Positions 7,590 through 14,018 of a DNA stretch of 25,606 nt are shown piece by piece. Within the stretch, counting starts at the first letter, position 1, and every line of letters begins with the position of its first letter. The notes under the pieces are model-generated. The model saw only the letters and a list, made by a program, of their open reading frames with translations. It did no database searches and had not been told where the DNA came from. The stretch comes from Candidatus Gastranaerophilales bacterium. GTDB taxonomy: Bacteria > Cyanobacteriota > Vampirovibrionia > Gastranaerophilales > Gastranaerophilaceae. The position numbers and the translations under genes were made by a program. The stretch is taken from contig CAADWU010000080.1 of the NCBI GenBank assembly GCA_900752845.1, positions 1 through 25,606 on the forward strand, written 5' to 3'.

Positions 7590-8774
7590 TTAGTTGTATC
7601 CTGATGCTCCGAATACGTTATAATCAAACGTAAACTGAATATCTATACTTTGTCCTTTGAATTCCGCAGGAAGCGGTCTGAAAGGTGCTGTTGCCTGTAC
7701 GGCATTTATAGCTGCTTTGTCAGCTCCGGGCAAGCCCGATGATTTAAATACGCTGCAAGAAAGTAATCTTCCGTCTTTTGCAATTTTAAACAGTAATACT
7801 ACACGCTTGCTTTCATTTCCTTTCGGAGGATCCCAATTCATTTTAATGCGTCGTTGCAATTCTCTCATATAAGGTCCGAAATCAGGTTCTCTGATTGCAT
7901 CAATGCCTGGTCGTCCGTTAGGGTTTCCCGGTCCGGGGTTTCCGTAACCGCCTGTTCCGCCTCCGCCGCCTTTAGCCAATTTGCTTCCTGAACCGCCTGT
8001 AGGGGCAAGTGATGGAGTTGGTGCATGCGAGCCTCCTGCTGATACAGAACCGCCTGCTCCGCCGCCTTTTGAAGATGTACCCGAACCGCTTATAGGTCCT
8101 GTAGAATATCTTCCTGCACCTGTTCCGCCTTTTGGTACGGGAACTGTAAATGCTGATGAAGGTTTTTGTACAACTTTAGGTGTCATTGGAGGCTTTATTG
8201 AAGGTCTTGCAGTAGGAGGAGCGGGTTTTGCCTGCTCAGCTCGTTTAGGACCTTGCGTTGCCTGTTGTGCAGGTTTTTTAGGAGCTGCCTGCTGTGTTGC
8301 CTGCTGAACCATTTTTTGTAAAGCATTTTGTTTAGGTTGTGCGGCAGGTTTTGGCGATGCTTGTTTTGCAGGTGCTTTTGCAGCCTGTTTTGGAGCTCCG
8401 GGAGATGGTGACGGCATTGAAACTTTTCTTGTAGGATCATGATGTCCGCCGGCTCTTGAATTTATATCTGCACGATAAGGTGTATTTTTATTTATAGGAG
8501 TATCTTCTTTGTCAACAAGAACAAATTCTATATCATTCATTTTAGGTTTAGGTTTGTCAAAAATCGTAAAAGTAATACCCAATAAAGCAAGGATAAATAC
8601 AATCAGCCAAGCAATACCGATTACGGTAGGGTGTAATATTGAAGAAATTATAATGGATTTTTTCAGTGAAATTTCTTCATCATTTTTCAAAACCGCAGGA
8701 GTTGTATAACCTGTGTTATTATCAAGCTCCTCATCTTCTATAAAATTGTCTGTGTATTTCCCTATTAAGGACAT
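7590..8774 (-). CDS. tonB: Energy transducer TonB (TonB/TolA-type C-terminal domain)
   Basis: TonB links the ExbB/ExbD motor to outer-membrane receptors. The 394-residue protein has a cytoplasmic start of about 48 residues, one membrane helix at about 50-71, a long Pro/Ala/Lys/Gln-rich stretch (about 115-215), then a glycine-rich linker (about 215-290), and a TonB C-terminal domain from about 300 (YMRELQRRIKMNWDPP, VVLLFKIAKDGRLLSCSV, ending FTFDYNVFG). The cytoplasmic part is longer than in classical TonB. A GGGGAAG ribosome binding site precedes the ATG. The TolA-like wording of the C-terminal domain leaves open a Tol-type role. No receptor gene is in the window. Confidence 0.88.
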   Translation of the reverse strand: MSLIGKYTDNFIEDEELDNNTGYTTPAVLKNDEEISLKKSIIISSILHPTVIGIAWLIVFILALLGITFTIFDKPKPKMNDIEFVLVDKEDTPINKNTPYRADINSRAGGHHDPTRKVSMPSPSPGAPKQAAKAPAKQASPKPAAQPKQNALQKMVQQATQQAAPKKPAQQATQGPKRAEQAKPAPPTARPSIKPPMTPKVVQKPSSAFTVPVPKGGTGAGRYSTGPISGSGTSSKGGGAGGSVSAGGSHAPTPSLAPTGGSGSKLAKGGGGGTGGYGNPGPGNPNGRPGIDAIREPDFGPYMRELQRRIKMNWDPPKGNESKRVVLLFKIAKDGRLLSCSVFKSSGLPGADKAAINAVQATAPFRPLPAEFKGQSIDIQFTFDYNVFGASGYN

Positions 8775-8866
8775 TATTTCTTCCCCGTCTTATGATATAG
8801 CTTTTGATTTTTTTGCCAACGCACTTATTCTATTTTAAATCAAAAATAAAATTATTACCTGATTTA

Positions 8867-9610
8867 CTAGTAATTGTTATTAAACATTGTTGGGTTAACA
8901 GTAATCGGTTGGGTAAGAATTAGCTGAATTCCTGAATTTGCAGGGATTTCAACATCATTTCCTTTATCCCAAATAGATTTTACAAGTCCTCCGCCTGCTC
9001 CAACTGCTGTCGCTAAAGCAGTACCTTTACCGATGCTTCCGCCTGCAAGAGGTGAAATTATAACACCTGCAAGAGCACCGGCACCTGCGCCTACAGCAAC
9101 ATCTTTACCGTAATCTTTAGCGACATCCATTTTTGTTCCGCCTACCAATATACCTGTATTGTCATTAGTTTTGATTACTGCTGAAATCGGAATTTGAATT
9201 CCGTACGGAGTAACTATTTGAGTAAATCTTAAAAGAAGTTTACCGTTCATACTGCCGTGTTTTGCTTTTGAAACTTCAAGAACAGTGCCTGTAACAGAGC
9301 TTCCTGCCGGAGCGATGAGGTTTCCGTTATAGTAAAAGTCAGAACCTAACGCAACAGATACGTTTTGTCCGAGTGTTAAATTTGCTGAACTTAAAGGTGT
9401 TGTTACGACTGCTGAAACGCTTTGTCCGGCAGGTACGGTTACGACACTTCCTTTTAATGTTTGATTACCGCTGACTGTTTGTGTCGGGTAGTAATTTTGC
9501 TGATAAAGCGGAGCGGGTGAGCTTTGGCTGTAATCAAAGTTTGGACCTGCAAATGATGCGCCTGCTGTCAAAATCATTGCGGCTAAAACTAATTGAAGTT
9601 TTTTGTTCAT
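8867..9610 (-). CDS. Secreted glycine-zipper protein with VirB10/TrbI-like barrel domain
   Basis: A signal peptide (MNKKLQLVLAAMILTAGASFA) is followed by a beta-rich domain with the pattern seen in the VirB10/TrbI C-terminal barrel: VPAGQSVSAVVTTPL, then IAPAGSSVTGTVLEV, then LRFTQIVTPYGIQIPISAVI. A hydrophobic glycine zipper follows at about 170-210 (VGAGAGALAGVIISPLAGG), and the domain closes with IPANSGIQLILTQPITV. GGAAGG precedes the ATG. It lies between a related secreted protein and tonB on one strand, so an outer-membrane or periplasmic role linked to the TonB cluster is likely. No conjugation genes are nearby. The exact function is unknown. Confidence 0.7.
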   Translation of the reverse strand: MNKKLQLVLAAMILTAGASFAGPNFDYSQSSPAPLYQQNYYPTQTVSGNQTLKGSVVTVPAGQSVSAVVTTPLSSANLTLGQNVSVALGSDFYYNGNLIAPAGSSVTGTVLEVSKAKHGSMNGKLLLRFTQIVTPYGIQIPISAVIKTNDNTGILVGGTKMDVAKDYGKDVAVGAGAGALAGVIISPLAGGSIGKGTALATAVGAGGGLVKSIWDKGNDVEIPANSGIQLILTQPITVNPTMFNNNY

Positions 9611-9664
9611 AATCTACCTTCCTTTTCAGTTATATCAATATTGTATTTCATATATTATTTTAGG

Positions 9665-10249
9665 TCAATTTGTTAAGGTGTGTGTTATCCAGGCAGGTGC
9701 CGTAAGCATAATAATTTCGTTTGCTCCTGACGAGATTGTGGTATGGGTTCCCATTTTTCTTTCCTGACTGGGTTTTAGCTGGAGTGTTATATAGTGAACT
9801 CTTTGCTGACGGTGAGACATTTTTATGTATTTAACCGGTTCTGATATACCCCCTCCGTAAATATTGTTGTTTGACGTATATAAATATCCTTTAACGGGAA
9901 CTTCAAAACCGTCTGCATAAACCATTTTGTTAATTTTTATTTTCATTGAAGCATTTGTTCCTACTACAGGATCGTGAAGGTCTTCGACGTAACCGTAAAA
10001 TTCTGTGTCTTTCGGAACTATAATAGTATCGTGCATAAACATATCATTTGTTGCAACAAACTTAACCTTGTAGCCTTCAGAGCAATATTGTGTAGAAATT
10101 TCCTGTAAGCTCATTACGGGAATGAATGTGCCTGCAGGAACTTCAATTCCGTCATAATCTCTTATGTCTAATTGTACGTTTGGTAAGTCTTCTGCGTTCA
10201 CACACGGTGTTATACAAAATAAACCCAGTATTATTAAAAGTTTTTTCAT
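9665..10249 (-). CDS. Secreted protein with VirB10/TrbI-like barrel domain
   Basis: A 194-residue protein with a signal peptide (MKKLLIILGLFCITPCVNA) and one copy of the same domain type as its downstream neighbour: IEVPAGTFIPVMSLQEIS, IIVPKDTEFYGYVEDL, and KINKMVYADGFEVPVKGYLY. It lacks the glycine zipper. It is the first gene of a co-directional run leading into tonB-exbB-exbD-exbD, with a strong promoter placed almost on its start codon and no Shine-Dalgarno. The two proteins are probably diverged paralogues. Function unknown; envelope location is inferred from the signal peptide. Confidence 0.68.
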   Translation of the reverse strand: MKKLLIILGLFCITPCVNAEDLPNVQLDIRDYDGIEVPAGTFIPVMSLQEISTQYCSEGYKVKFVATNDMFMHDTIIVPKDTEFYGYVEDLHDPVVGTNASMKIKINKMVYADGFEVPVKGYLYTSNNNIYGGGISEPVKYIKMSHRQQRVHYITLQLKPSQERKMGTHTTISSGANEIIMLTAPAWITHTLTN

Positions 10250-10256
10250 AATAGTT

Positions 10257-10284
10257 ATTATAACAGTTTTTTCTGTATTATCAA
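10257..10284 (-). promoter_or_regulatory. Strong promoter giving a leaderless message for the secreted-protein/TonB cluster
   Basis: On the minus strand: -35 TTGATA (10284-10279), 16-base spacer, and extended -10 TGTTATAAT (TATAAT at 10262-10257). Only 7 bases separate the -10 from the ATG at 10249, so the start site should fall on or next to the first codon. No Shine-Dalgarno is present, consistent with leaderless translation. Confidence 0.65.
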
Positions 10285-10357
10285 TATAACGATTTAAATG
10301 TAATTATGTTCATAAAATTTTTATTACAAATGTAAATTTTTTAATTTATATGGCAAT

Positions 10358-10385
10358 TTGACCGAATAAATTTACTTTATATACA
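10358..10385 (+). promoter_or_regulatory. Promoter for the gene at 10414
   Basis: TTGACC (10358-10363), 16-base spacer, TATACA (10380-10385). The expected start site near 10392 leaves a short leader containing AAAAGGTG before the GTG start. It is divergent from the secreted-protein promoter in the same 164-base gap. Confidence 0.5.
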
Positions 10386-10413
10386 TGTAGTGTAGTTTAA
10401 AAGGTGAATTATT

Positions 10414-11046
10414 GTGTTCAGTGCAGTAGCATCAGGAATATTTGCAGTACGCAACGCCGACAAAACCAAAAATGGTGAAGTCGGAAGAAGTGTTGTGACT
10501 TTAGGACAGACTGCTGGTGTTGTAAAAGAAATTGCAAAATACGATAATGTTGTGGCGAATACAGCAAGAAGTGCGGTTAGTGTATTCTCCAATCTTGCTA
10601 AACAGAATAAAGCTTTTGAATATGCCGGAAAATTTACACAATTTGCAGTTGATAATGTAAATCCGCTTATATGCGCATCAGGTGTTATAAAAACTGCTAT
10701 GGCAGAAGATAAAGTTAAGACAGGTGTTACTGAGGCGGCTGCTTTATCTGCAATGTTTGCTGGTGAGGGATTAATTAAACTGAACTACGATAAATTAGCG
10801 TCTTCTAAAACCGTAAAAGATGCGGGTGTTAAACTTGCCGAAACTAAAGCATTTAAACCTTTGTTTGAATATTTTACAAAGAATAAAATGGGGGGAAAAG
10901 TAGGCACTGTTGTTAAAGGACTTGCATTTGTAGGTGGTTCTATGACATCCTATGCAATCGGTAAAAATATCGGAGAAGGAATGGCTAATCGTGTTGAAGC
11001 TAATTTAGGTCTTGCAAAACCACAAAAAATCAATCAGATGACTTAA
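10414..11046 (+). CDS. Hypothetical protein, 210 aa, Ala/Val/Gly-rich
   Basis: The frame begins at GTG with AAGGTG 8 bases before it. The protein is mostly amphipathic or mildly hydrophobic helices (FSAVASGIFAVRNADKT; EAAALSAMFAGEGLIKL) and a C-terminal glycine-rich helix (VKGLAFVGGSMTSYAIGKNI) that could insert in or lie on a membrane. No signal peptide and no known domain. It has its own promoter and stands 34 bases before the SpoIID-type gene, which has a separate promoter. Function unknown. Confidence 0.65.
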   Translation: MFSAVASGIFAVRNADKTKNGEVGRSVVTLGQTAGVVKEIAKYDNVVANTARSAVSVFSNLAKQNKAFEYAGKFTQFAVDNVNPLICASGVIKTAMAEDKVKTGVTEAAALSAMFAGEGLIKLNYDKLASSKTVKDAGVKLAETKAFKPLFEYFTKNKMGGKVGTVVKGLAFVGGSMTSYAIGKNIGEGMANRVEANLGLAKPQKINQMT

Positions 11047-11065
11047 TAACTTTTATCCCGTAATA

Positions 11066-11074
11066 TGTTATAAT
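11066..11074 (+). promoter_or_regulatory. Extended -10 placed on the start of the SpoIID-type gene
   Basis: TGTTATAAT ends 6 bases before the GTG start at 11081, so transcription should begin at the start codon. It is the same extended -10 as at 10265-10257. No clear -35 hexamer and no Shine-Dalgarno are present. Confidence 0.55.
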
Positions 11075-11080
11075 GTTTTT

Positions 11081-11953
11081 GTGAAAAAGATAATATTATT
11101 AGTTTCTATTTTTTGTTTAAATCTTGTGTTCGCAAGTCCTTGTTCTGCTATAAAAATAGGGCTTCAAACAGAGGTAGAAACTACAGGTGTCGGAACATCC
11201 GTCAGCGGTAAAATTATTGATGCCAACACAAATCATACAATTTGTGATTTGGATGCCATGAAAGGTTATGAAATAAGACCTTATCACAACCTTATGGCAA
11301 TAAGAGTTGACGGTGAATATTATAAAATTAAATCCGACAATATAGTTTTGAAAACAGTGAATCCCGGTTTTGTCAGCGTAAAAGGCAAGTGGTATCGTGG
11401 TATTGTTATGATACAGAATAAAAACGGAAAACTTACCGTTATAAATAATGTTCCTTTAGAAGATTATTTAAAAGGAGTTGTTCCTGCCGAAATGCCGTCA
11501 AGCTGGGCAGCTGAAGCTCATAAAGCACAGGCAATTGCTGCCAGAAGTTATGCTCTTGCAAATCTTGGTAAACGTGCCAGATACGGTTATGATTTAAAAG
11601 ATACACCTGAAGATCAGGCTTATGGCGGAGCATCGATAGAAACAGCCGACACAAATTACGCTGTAGAACAGACGAAAGGTATTGTTCTTACATATAATAT
11701 GAAAGTTATAAATGCTTATTATTCAGCATCAGCAGGCGGACAAACAAATACAAACAGCTGGGGAACCAATCTGCCATACCTGCGTTCTGTTCCTTCATTT
11801 GACGATAATGTGAAAAAAAACGGGCATGGCGTAGGCATGTCTCAGCATGGAGCTAATAATTTAGCAAAACAGGGCTATAATGCTTACCAAATATTACAAT
11901 ATTTCTACAATGATGTTAAGTTTGCACGTGTAAATCCTGAGTCTTATAAATAA
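11081..11953 (+). CDS. SpoIID/LytB-domain protein (compact form)
   Basis: SpoIID proteins are peptidoglycan lytic transglycosylases or amidase enhancers that act on denuded glycan outside the inner membrane. The N-terminus is a signal peptide (MKKIILLVSIFCLNLVFA). The SpoIID core begins at about residue 118 (LTVINNVPLEDYLKGVVPAEMPSSW), with the expected catalytic glutamate Glu137, followed by EAHKAQAIAARSYA and NAYYSASAGGQTNT. Near residue 245 it jumps from PYLRSVPSFDDN directly to GHGVGMSQHGA (248-258). The usual intervening segment with its LGLRS motif, some 70-80 residues, is absent. The GTG start is supported by the signal peptide beginning there and by the promoter just upstream. Sporulation is not implied; such proteins occur widely in non-sporulating bacteria. 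Confidence 0.85.
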   Translation: MKKIILLVSIFCLNLVFASPCSAIKIGLQTEVETTGVGTSVSGKIIDANTNHTICDLDAMKGYEIRPYHNLMAIRVDGEYYKIKSDNIVLKTVNPGFVSVKGKWYRGIVMIQNKNGKLTVINNVPLEDYLKGVVPAEMPSSWAAEAHKAQAIAARSYALANLGKRARYGYDLKDTPEDQAYGGASIETADTNYAVEQTKGIVLTYNMKVINAYYSASAGGQTNTNSWGTNLPYLRSVPSFDDNVKKNGHGVGMSQHGANNLAKQGYNAYQILQYFYNDVKFARVNPESYK

Positions 11954-12048
11954 CATAAAATGATTACTGTTACTGCTTTTTGGCGCTGTTGTATCCTCGA
12001 AATCCAGTGTATATTTAGGATATATAAAAATTTTTTTTCAAAAACCTC

Positions 12049-12076
12049 TTGCCAAAATCAAATAAAATGATATAAT
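12049..12076 (+). promoter_or_regulatory. Promoter of the HU gene
   Basis: TTGCCA (12049-12054), 16-base spacer, TATAAT (12071-12076); both hexamers are close to consensus. The start site should be near 12083, giving a leader of about 70 bases. The rest of the 202-base gap after 11953 holds only a weak inverted repeat (TATCCT 11992-11997 with AGGATA 12017-12022), followed by an A/T run that may end the upstream transcript. Confidence 0.65.
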
Positions 12077-12088
12077 AAATCTGTCGAT

Positions 12089-12142
12089 ATGAAATGCATG
12101 CGGAGAGAGAGAATGGTTTCGATTACTGTATGCACAAGGTAA
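12089..12142 (+). promoter_or_regulatory. Upstream reading frame and hairpin in the HU leader
   Basis: A 16-codon frame, MKCMRERMVSITVCTR, runs from ATG 12089 to TAA 12140-12142. An internal in-frame ATG at 12113 is preceded by GGAG (12102-12105). The stop codon touches the Shine-Dalgarno of HU (AAAGGAGGT, 12142-12150), so ribosomes ending here would occupy the HU initiation site. TGCATGC (12095-12101) can pair with GTATGCA (12128-12134), one pair being G-U. Regulation by a leader peptide is possible but unproven. Confidence 0.35.
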
Positions 12143-12155
12143 AAGGAGGTTCGTA

Positions 12156-12428
12156 ATGAACAAAGAAGAATTAGTAAAAGAAGTTTCAAAAAAAGCAAAA
12201 GTATCTCAAAAAGCAACTGCTGACATCATTGCAGCAACTTTAGAAACAATTGAAAAAACAGTTTCAAAAGGTAAAAAAGTAACTTTAGTTGGCTTTGGTA
12301 CTTTTGAACCACGTAAAAGAGCTGCAAGAACAGGTAGAAACCCTCAAACAGGTGCTCCTTTGAAAATTGCTGCTAAAACAGTTCCTGCTTTCTCAGCTGG
12401 TAAAAAATTCAAAGAATTAGTAAAATAA
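12156..12428 (+). CDS. hup: Nucleoid protein HU
   Basis: HU is a small dimeric protein that binds and bends DNA without strong sequence preference. The 90 residues match the family in full: MNKEELVKEVSKKAKVSQK at the start, the turn VGFGTFEPRKRAARTGRNPQ leading into the DNA-binding arm, and the closing VPAFSAGKKFKELVK. The ribosome binding site AAAGGAGGT is nearly perfect and codon use is strongly biased to A-ending codons, as expected for an abundant protein. It has its own promoter, leader and terminator. Confidence 0.97.
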   Translation: MNKEELVKEVSKKAKVSQKATADIIAATLETIEKTVSKGKKVTLVGFGTFEPRKRAARTGRNPQTGAPLKIAAKTVPAFSAGKKFKELVK

Positions 12429-12470
12429 CGGATTTCCGTACGGACGAAGTCTGTATAATATAGAGAAATG

Positions 12471-12504
12471 AAACAGAGTCGTTATTCATCGACTCTGTTT
12501 TTTT
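12471..12504 (+). terminator. Rho-independent terminator after HU
   Basis: ACAGAGTCG (12473-12481) pairs perfectly with CGACTCTGT (12490-12498) around an 8-base loop, extended by two A-T pairs, and is followed by a run of T to 12504. Confidence 0.9.
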
Positions 12505-12531
12505 GTTGAAAAAATTTAGAATATGGTTTAT

Positions 12532-12578
12532 TATAATAAATGAGTAACGAAATGTGGCAGCGAAGCTGCTTTCCACAT
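12532..12578 (+). promoter_or_regulatory. -10 element and leader hairpin of the pilin-like gene
   Basis: TATAAT at 12532-12537 is a plausible -10; a good -35 at proper spacing is not visible (TTGAAA at 12506 is 20 bases away). Downstream in the leader, ATGTGG (12552-12557) and CAGC (12558-12561) pair with GCTG (12565-12568) and CCACAT (12573-12578), giving a 10-pair hairpin with a 3-base loop and a 4-base bulge. It lies 13 bases before the Shine-Dalgarno AAAGGAG (12592-12598). Confidence 0.4.
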
Positions 12579-12605
12579 AGGTCAATATAAGAAAGGAGCT
12601 ACTAT

Positions 12606-13426
12606 ATGAAAAGATTTAATTTACTCGGGGGGGGGGCAGCCTAAAAGCTCCTAAGCATGATAGTTTAAGTTCATGCAAAGTCCGATGTTTAGGACCTGAT
12701 TTCATCAGGGCATTTACTCTTGCTGAAGTTTTGATTACACTCGGTATCATCGGTGTTGTTGCAGCTATGACTATGCCGTCTTTGATTGCAGAGCACAGAG
12801 AAAAACAAACCGTATCACAACTCAAAAAGTCTTATTCCACAATTCAGCAGGCATTTTTGCTGGCAAGAAACGAGTATGGTGATATTGCTGACTGGTCTGT
12901 TGCAGAAACAAGACCGCAATTGTCTGATGATTGGTTTCAAAAACTCAAACCATATATGAATGTTGTAAAATATTGCGGATTAGCTGCATCTGATCCCAAC
13001 AATTGTATGGGTGAAAATTATCAGACTTTAAATAAAAACAGAGTTAATCTGAACTTGAATGACAACGGAAGTATGGGGGTGAACTTTGTTTTAGCAGATG
13101 GTTCATCTGTAAGATTTGTGGCTTACGATAAGGATTGTAAGCATTTTGCTTCAGGTTATTGCGGAAATTTATATATAGACGTTAACGGTGCTAAAAAACC
13201 TAACCAGATTGGAAGAGATTATTTTTATTTTGCCATTTCCCCTGACAAAATCAGACCGGGCGGTTCTCCTGTTTCAGGTGAAAATCTTTTTAAAGAGCAA
13301 TGTAACTTGGAAGCTTCATACACATCAAACGGAGATGGTTGCGCTGCTTGGGTTTTGCTGAACGAAAATATGGATTATCTGCACTGTAACGATTTGGATT
13401 GGAATACAAAAACAAAATGCAGATAA
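12606..13426 (+). CDS. Type IV pilin-like protein, out of frame at a G10 tract (possible phase-variable gene)
   Basis: ATG 12606 has a good ribosome binding site (AAAGGAG, 7 bases upstream) and reads MKRFNLLGGGAA before a TAA at 12642-12644, just past ten G (12627-12636). The frame two bases further on is open from the tract to TAA 13424-13426. It holds the prepilin hydrophobic segment FTLAEVLITLGIIGVVAAMT, a cysteine-containing globular region, and a C-terminal INGxK-type pattern (YIDVNGAKKPNQIGRDYFYF) shared with the gene at 24817. Eleven G or eight G would join the frames into about 273 or 272 residues. No ATG, GTG or TTG in the long frame lies between the tract and FTLAE, so the downstream part cannot start properly alone. 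The joined leader would be about 36 residues with Ala before the cleavage point, far longer than usual. A sequencing or assembly miscount of the homopolymer is the main alternative. Confidence 0.75.
12627..12636. repeat. Homopolymer tract of ten G inside a pilin-like gene
   Basis: Ten consecutive G beginning eight codons into the gene; a run this long stands out in an AT-rich sequence. Such tracts change length by slipped-strand mispairing and are known contingency switches in other bacteria such as Campylobacter. Here the length leaves the gene off. Confidence 0.9.
12640..12709. repeat. Palindrome-rich segment in the pilin leader region
   Basis: Three inverted repeats lie within 70 bases. 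CCTAAA (12640-12645) pairs with TTTAGG (12688-12693) and encloses GCATGA (12655-12660) with TCATGC (12671-12676). CCTGAT (12695-12700) pairs with ATCAGG (12704-12709) around TTC. The segment is also open in the pilin frame and encodes the odd leader with two cysteines. It could be an RNA structure, or a small repeat inserted in frame. Confidence 0.5.
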
Positions 13427-13427
13427 A

Positions 13428-13946
13428 TTACATTGTTTTGAGGAATGTAATGAACTTGTCGCCGTATTTTTTTTGTTTTATTACTTCAAAATCCTCACAG
13501 TTAACTTCATTTACGTGTTCTAAAATAATTATATTATTGGCAATGTTTTTTACGGTTTGCAAACTGTTTTCATAAATTCCCGAAAAGTATGGCGGATCAA
13601 TGTAGATTACGTCATATTTTTCGTTGAATTTTTGTGTTAATTTCAAGCTGTCGCCGAATAGTAACTTAGGCGAAGGGTTGAATTTTTTGTAATTTGTTTT
13701 TATTATCTGTGCTGCTTTAGGATTTTTTTCTATTGCACAAACGTTTGAAAACCCTCTTGATAAAGCTTCCAAGCCCATAATTCCTGAACCTGCATACATA
13801 TCAAGAAACGAGCTGCCTTCAAAATCTATCATAGATTGCAAAGTGTTAAAAACACTCATTCTGACTTTTGAAAGTGTCGGTCTGGTAATATTTTCGTCTG
13901 GTGCTGTTATTTTCTGCCCTTTAAATATACCTGCTGTTATTATCAT
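13428..13946 (-). CDS. rsmD: 16S rRNA (guanine-966-N2)-methyltransferase RsmD
   Basis: RsmD methylates G966 of 16S rRNA in the small subunit using S-adenosylmethionine. The N-terminus has the family pattern IITAGIFKGQKI...RPTLSKVRMSVFNTL, followed by the SAM-binding loop DMYAGSGIMGLEALSRG (49-65) and the catalytic DPPY (117-120). Length (172) is slightly short for the family. Its stop lies one base from the stop of the convergent pilin-like gene. No Shine-Dalgarno precedes the ATG; a TAAAAT (minus strand, 13959-13954) ends 7 bases before it, so this message may also be leaderless. Confidence 0.93.
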   Translation of the reverse strand: MIITAGIFKGQKITAPDENITRPTLSKVRMSVFNTLQSMIDFEGSSFLDMYAGSGIMGLEALSRGFSNVCAIEKNPKAAQIIKTNYKKFNPSPKLLFGDSLKLTQKFNEKYDVIYIDPPYFSGIYENSLQTVKNIANNIIILEHVNEVNCEDFEVIKQKKYGDKFITFLKTM

Positions 13947-13955
13947 ATTAACTAT

Positions 13956-13984
13956 TTTACAATGAATAAAATTTAGTGTATAGT
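13956..13984 (+). promoter_or_regulatory. Promoter for fixC-fixX
   Basis: TTTACA (13956-13961), 17-base spacer, TATAGT (13979-13984). The start site would be near 13991, leaving a leader of about 28 bases with a weak CGGGG ribosome binding site. Divergent from rsmD. Confidence 0.45.
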
Positions 13985-14018
13985 TTTGGTGTATACAGTT
14001 TTTTAAATCGGGGCTAAT

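Noticed and set aside
7981..8307. A 108-codon open frame on the plus strand, rich in Pro, Glu and Cys.
   Set aside because: It is the antisense of the glycine- and proline-rich linker of tonB, where stop codons are rare; no ribosome binding site and no family.
12454..12459. TATAAT after the HU gene.
   Set aside because: No -35, and any transcript would run straight into the HU terminator.
12606..13426. Calling the frameshifted pilin-like gene a simple decayed pseudogene.
   Set aside because: Apart from the homopolymer there is no other disruption, and start, ribosome binding site and long frame are intact; slippage or a homopolymer miscount explains it better.
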